Assembly: GCA_050176585.1 (NCBI GenBank) | Contig: JBFXHX010000003.1 | Location: 130,494 to 194,493, forward strand | Source of the DNA: CAYYWP01 sp050176585 | GTDB taxonomy: Bacteria > Desulfobacterota > Binatia > HRBIN30 > CADEER01 | Direction of reading: 5' to 3' | DNA length: 64,000 nt | Part shown: one piece after another, positions 62,811-64,000 of the stretch | Layout: each line of letters begins with the position of its first letter | Numbering within the stretch: the stretch's first letter is position 1 | Notes under the pieces: generated by a model | What the model saw: only the letters and a program-made list of their open reading frames with translations | Database searches by the model: none | What the model was told of the DNA's origin: nothing | Position numbers and translations under genes: made by a program

Positions 62811-63998
62811 ATGTCAGTGGCCTACGCGAATACCACTCCGAGCCGCTTAGATTTTTCGGAGATGCGGAAACAGCTGCCGCGGGCGCGCCATCTACCCGGC
62901 GAGCTGTATTGGTCGCGGGAGATCTTCGAGATGGAGATCGAGAAGATCTTCATGAAGGAGTGGCTCTGCGTCGGCCGTGTGGAGCAGTATCCCAATCCCG
63001 GCGATTACCGCGCGCTCCGGTTCATCAATGAGCCGCTGCTGATCTGCCGCGACGCGGCGGGGAACCTGAACGCGTTCTCCAACGTGTGCCGGCATCGGGG
63101 CGTAGAGGTGGCGAGCGGGCAGGGCAACCGCGAAGAGTTCTCCTGCCCCTACCACGGCTGGACGTACGGTGGGGATGGCCGCTTGAAGGGCGCCCCCCTC
63201 AGCAAGAGCGTCGATGCGAACAGCTTCGACTTCAAGAACTGCCGTTTGCCGGTCGTGCAGCTCGAAACCTGGGGCGGATGGATCTTCGTGAACTTCGACC
63301 CGAACGCGGCGAGCCTCGCCGAGAATCTCGACATCGAAGGCGCGCGCAAGTACGGCGACCTGCTGCGCCCCGACGACACGGTGATCACGGACGAGTACTC
63401 GTTCGAGATCGACTGCAACTGGAAGTTCATCCCCGAGAACGTCTCGGACATTTACCACATCAGAATCGTGCACGCGTCGTCGTTTGGGAAGAACTTCCTG
63501 CCCGGCGGCATGGAGTGGAAGTGGGAATTCGAGACCCAGGGCCGGTTCCACTCCGAATACGAAGCGCAGACGATGGCCCCGGAGGGCATGTCGCTCTTCG
63601 GACCGATGCCGTGGCTCAAGGACCGCCGGCCGTCGCCGACGTTCGGGTGCGCCTTCTTCGTCCAGCCGACGCTCAACATCTTCGGCCGCCAGGATTGCAT
63701 CCAGCCCTGGGTGACGCATCCCATCTCACCGGAGCGCTCGCGGATCACGATCTGGACGCAATTTCCGAAGCAGTACCTCGATATGCCGCCGGCCGCCTTC
63801 GAAGCGCGGAACAACGTGTATCGAGACTTCATCCGTCTCGTCGCCGGCGAGGACGGCGCCATGCTGCGGTCGCTGCAGAACGGGGTCAAGTCGCGGTCGT
63901 ACGAGCCCGGCCCGATGGTCGAGCTCGAGAGCGCGCTGCACCACTTCCTCAACTACTATCTGGACCGGATGTTCGGCGCCGGCTCGACCGGCGTCTGA
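62811..63998 (+). CDS. Rieske-type aromatic-ring-hydroxylating oxygenase alpha subunit
   Basis: A 395-aa oxygenase ending just inside the window. The ATG at 62811 has GAGGAGG six bases upstream; the ATG at 62805 lies inside that site and is unlikely. The Rieske [2Fe-2S] domain (about residues 40-150) has the ligand pairs NVCRHRGVEV (CxH) and SCPYHGW (CxxH). The catalytic domain carries the mononuclear iron histidines in NWKFIPENVSDIYHIRIVH. The carboxylate ligand probably lies in the late GEDGAMLRSLQNG helix. The domain order and length fit the alpha subunits of phenylpropionate/choline-type dioxygenases or demethylases. The substrate is unknown. Reductase or ferredoxin partners, if any, lie beyond the right edge. 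Confidence 0.92.
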   Translation: MSVAYANTTPSRLDFSEMRKQLPRARHLPGELYWSREIFEMEIEKIFMKEWLCVGRVEQYPNPGDYRALRFINEPLLICRDAAGNLNAFSNVCRHRGVEVASGQGNREEFSCPYHGWTYGGDGRLKGAPLSKSVDANSFDFKNCRLPVVQLETWGGWIFVNFDPNAASLAENLDIEGARKYGDLLRPDDTVITDEYSFEIDCNWKFIPENVSDIYHIRIVHASSFGKNFLPGGMEWKWEFETQGRFHSEYEAQTMAPEGMSLFGPMPWLKDRRPSPTFGCAFFVQPTLNIFGRQDCIQPWVTHPISPERSRITIWTQFPKQYLDMPPAAFEARNNVYRDFIRLVAGEDGAMLRSLQNGVKSRSYEPGPMVELESALHHFLNYYLDRMFGAGSTGV

Positions 63999-64000
63999 CC

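Overview
The window is GC-rich throughout (about two thirds G+C by eye), bacterial and densely packed. Nearly all of it is explained by about 39 protein genes. I see no tRNA, rRNA, CRISPR array, insertion sequence or phage module. The gene families are a full menaquinone pathway with no ubiquinone genes, polyprenyl-phosphate-sugar (GT39-like) and DUF2298 membrane proteins carrying NHL/beta-propeller domains, a DUF1800/DUF1501 pair with a Thr/Pro/Arg-rich linker, and a LamG-type protein. This mix suits an uncultured Gram-negative lineage of the Desulfobacterota/Myxococcota/Binatota kind. That placement is inference; no marker gene here settles it.

Region 1 (1-31,100) is an envelope glycan island. 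It holds a truncated nucleotide-sugar epimerase/4,6-dehydratase, two GT2 proteins (one fused to a CapK/PaaK-like adenylate-forming domain), two GT4 glycosyltransferases, two SAM methyltransferases, a DUF362 protein, a LamG-type membrane protein, and six very hydrophobic membrane proteins. Four of those six join a GT39-like or DUF2298 membrane body to a beta-propeller, at the N-terminus in one and at the C-terminus in three. The largest (1641 aa) joins GT39, DUF2298 and NHL.

Region 2 (31,320-44,404) starts with an FAD oxidoreductase and an orphan GAF histidine kinase. Then, reading leftward from 44,404, comes a tight operon: MerR regulator, ubiE/menG, menF, menD, menH-menB, menA, menC-menE. 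Start/stop overlaps show translational coupling. MenH and MenB share one open frame, and so do MenC and MenE. Together they cover chorismate to menaquinone except the DHNA-CoA thioesterase and the prenyl diphosphate synthase.

Region 3 (44,555-54,459) has a small conserved protein, glmS, a beta-helix lipoprotein, a secreted DUF1800 protein with its DUF1501 partner, a dienelactone hydrolase, a hemerythrin and a 41-aa glycine-rich microprotein with a near-perfect ribosome binding site.

Region 4 (54,597-61,671) is a leftward five-gene operon: glycosyltransferase, UDP-galactopyranose-mutase-like flavoprotein, GH2, GH1-like, GH1-like. The hydrolases lack signal peptides, so they probably act in the cytoplasm on the product or precursors of the glycosyltransferase and mutase.

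Region 5 is a 1.1-kb gene-poor stretch, with one possible small gene, followed by a Rieske oxygenase alpha subunit at the right edge.

Several annotated starts lie inside longer open frames. In those cases I chose the start from the ribosome binding site, the signal peptide or the overlap with the neighbour, and the entry says so.
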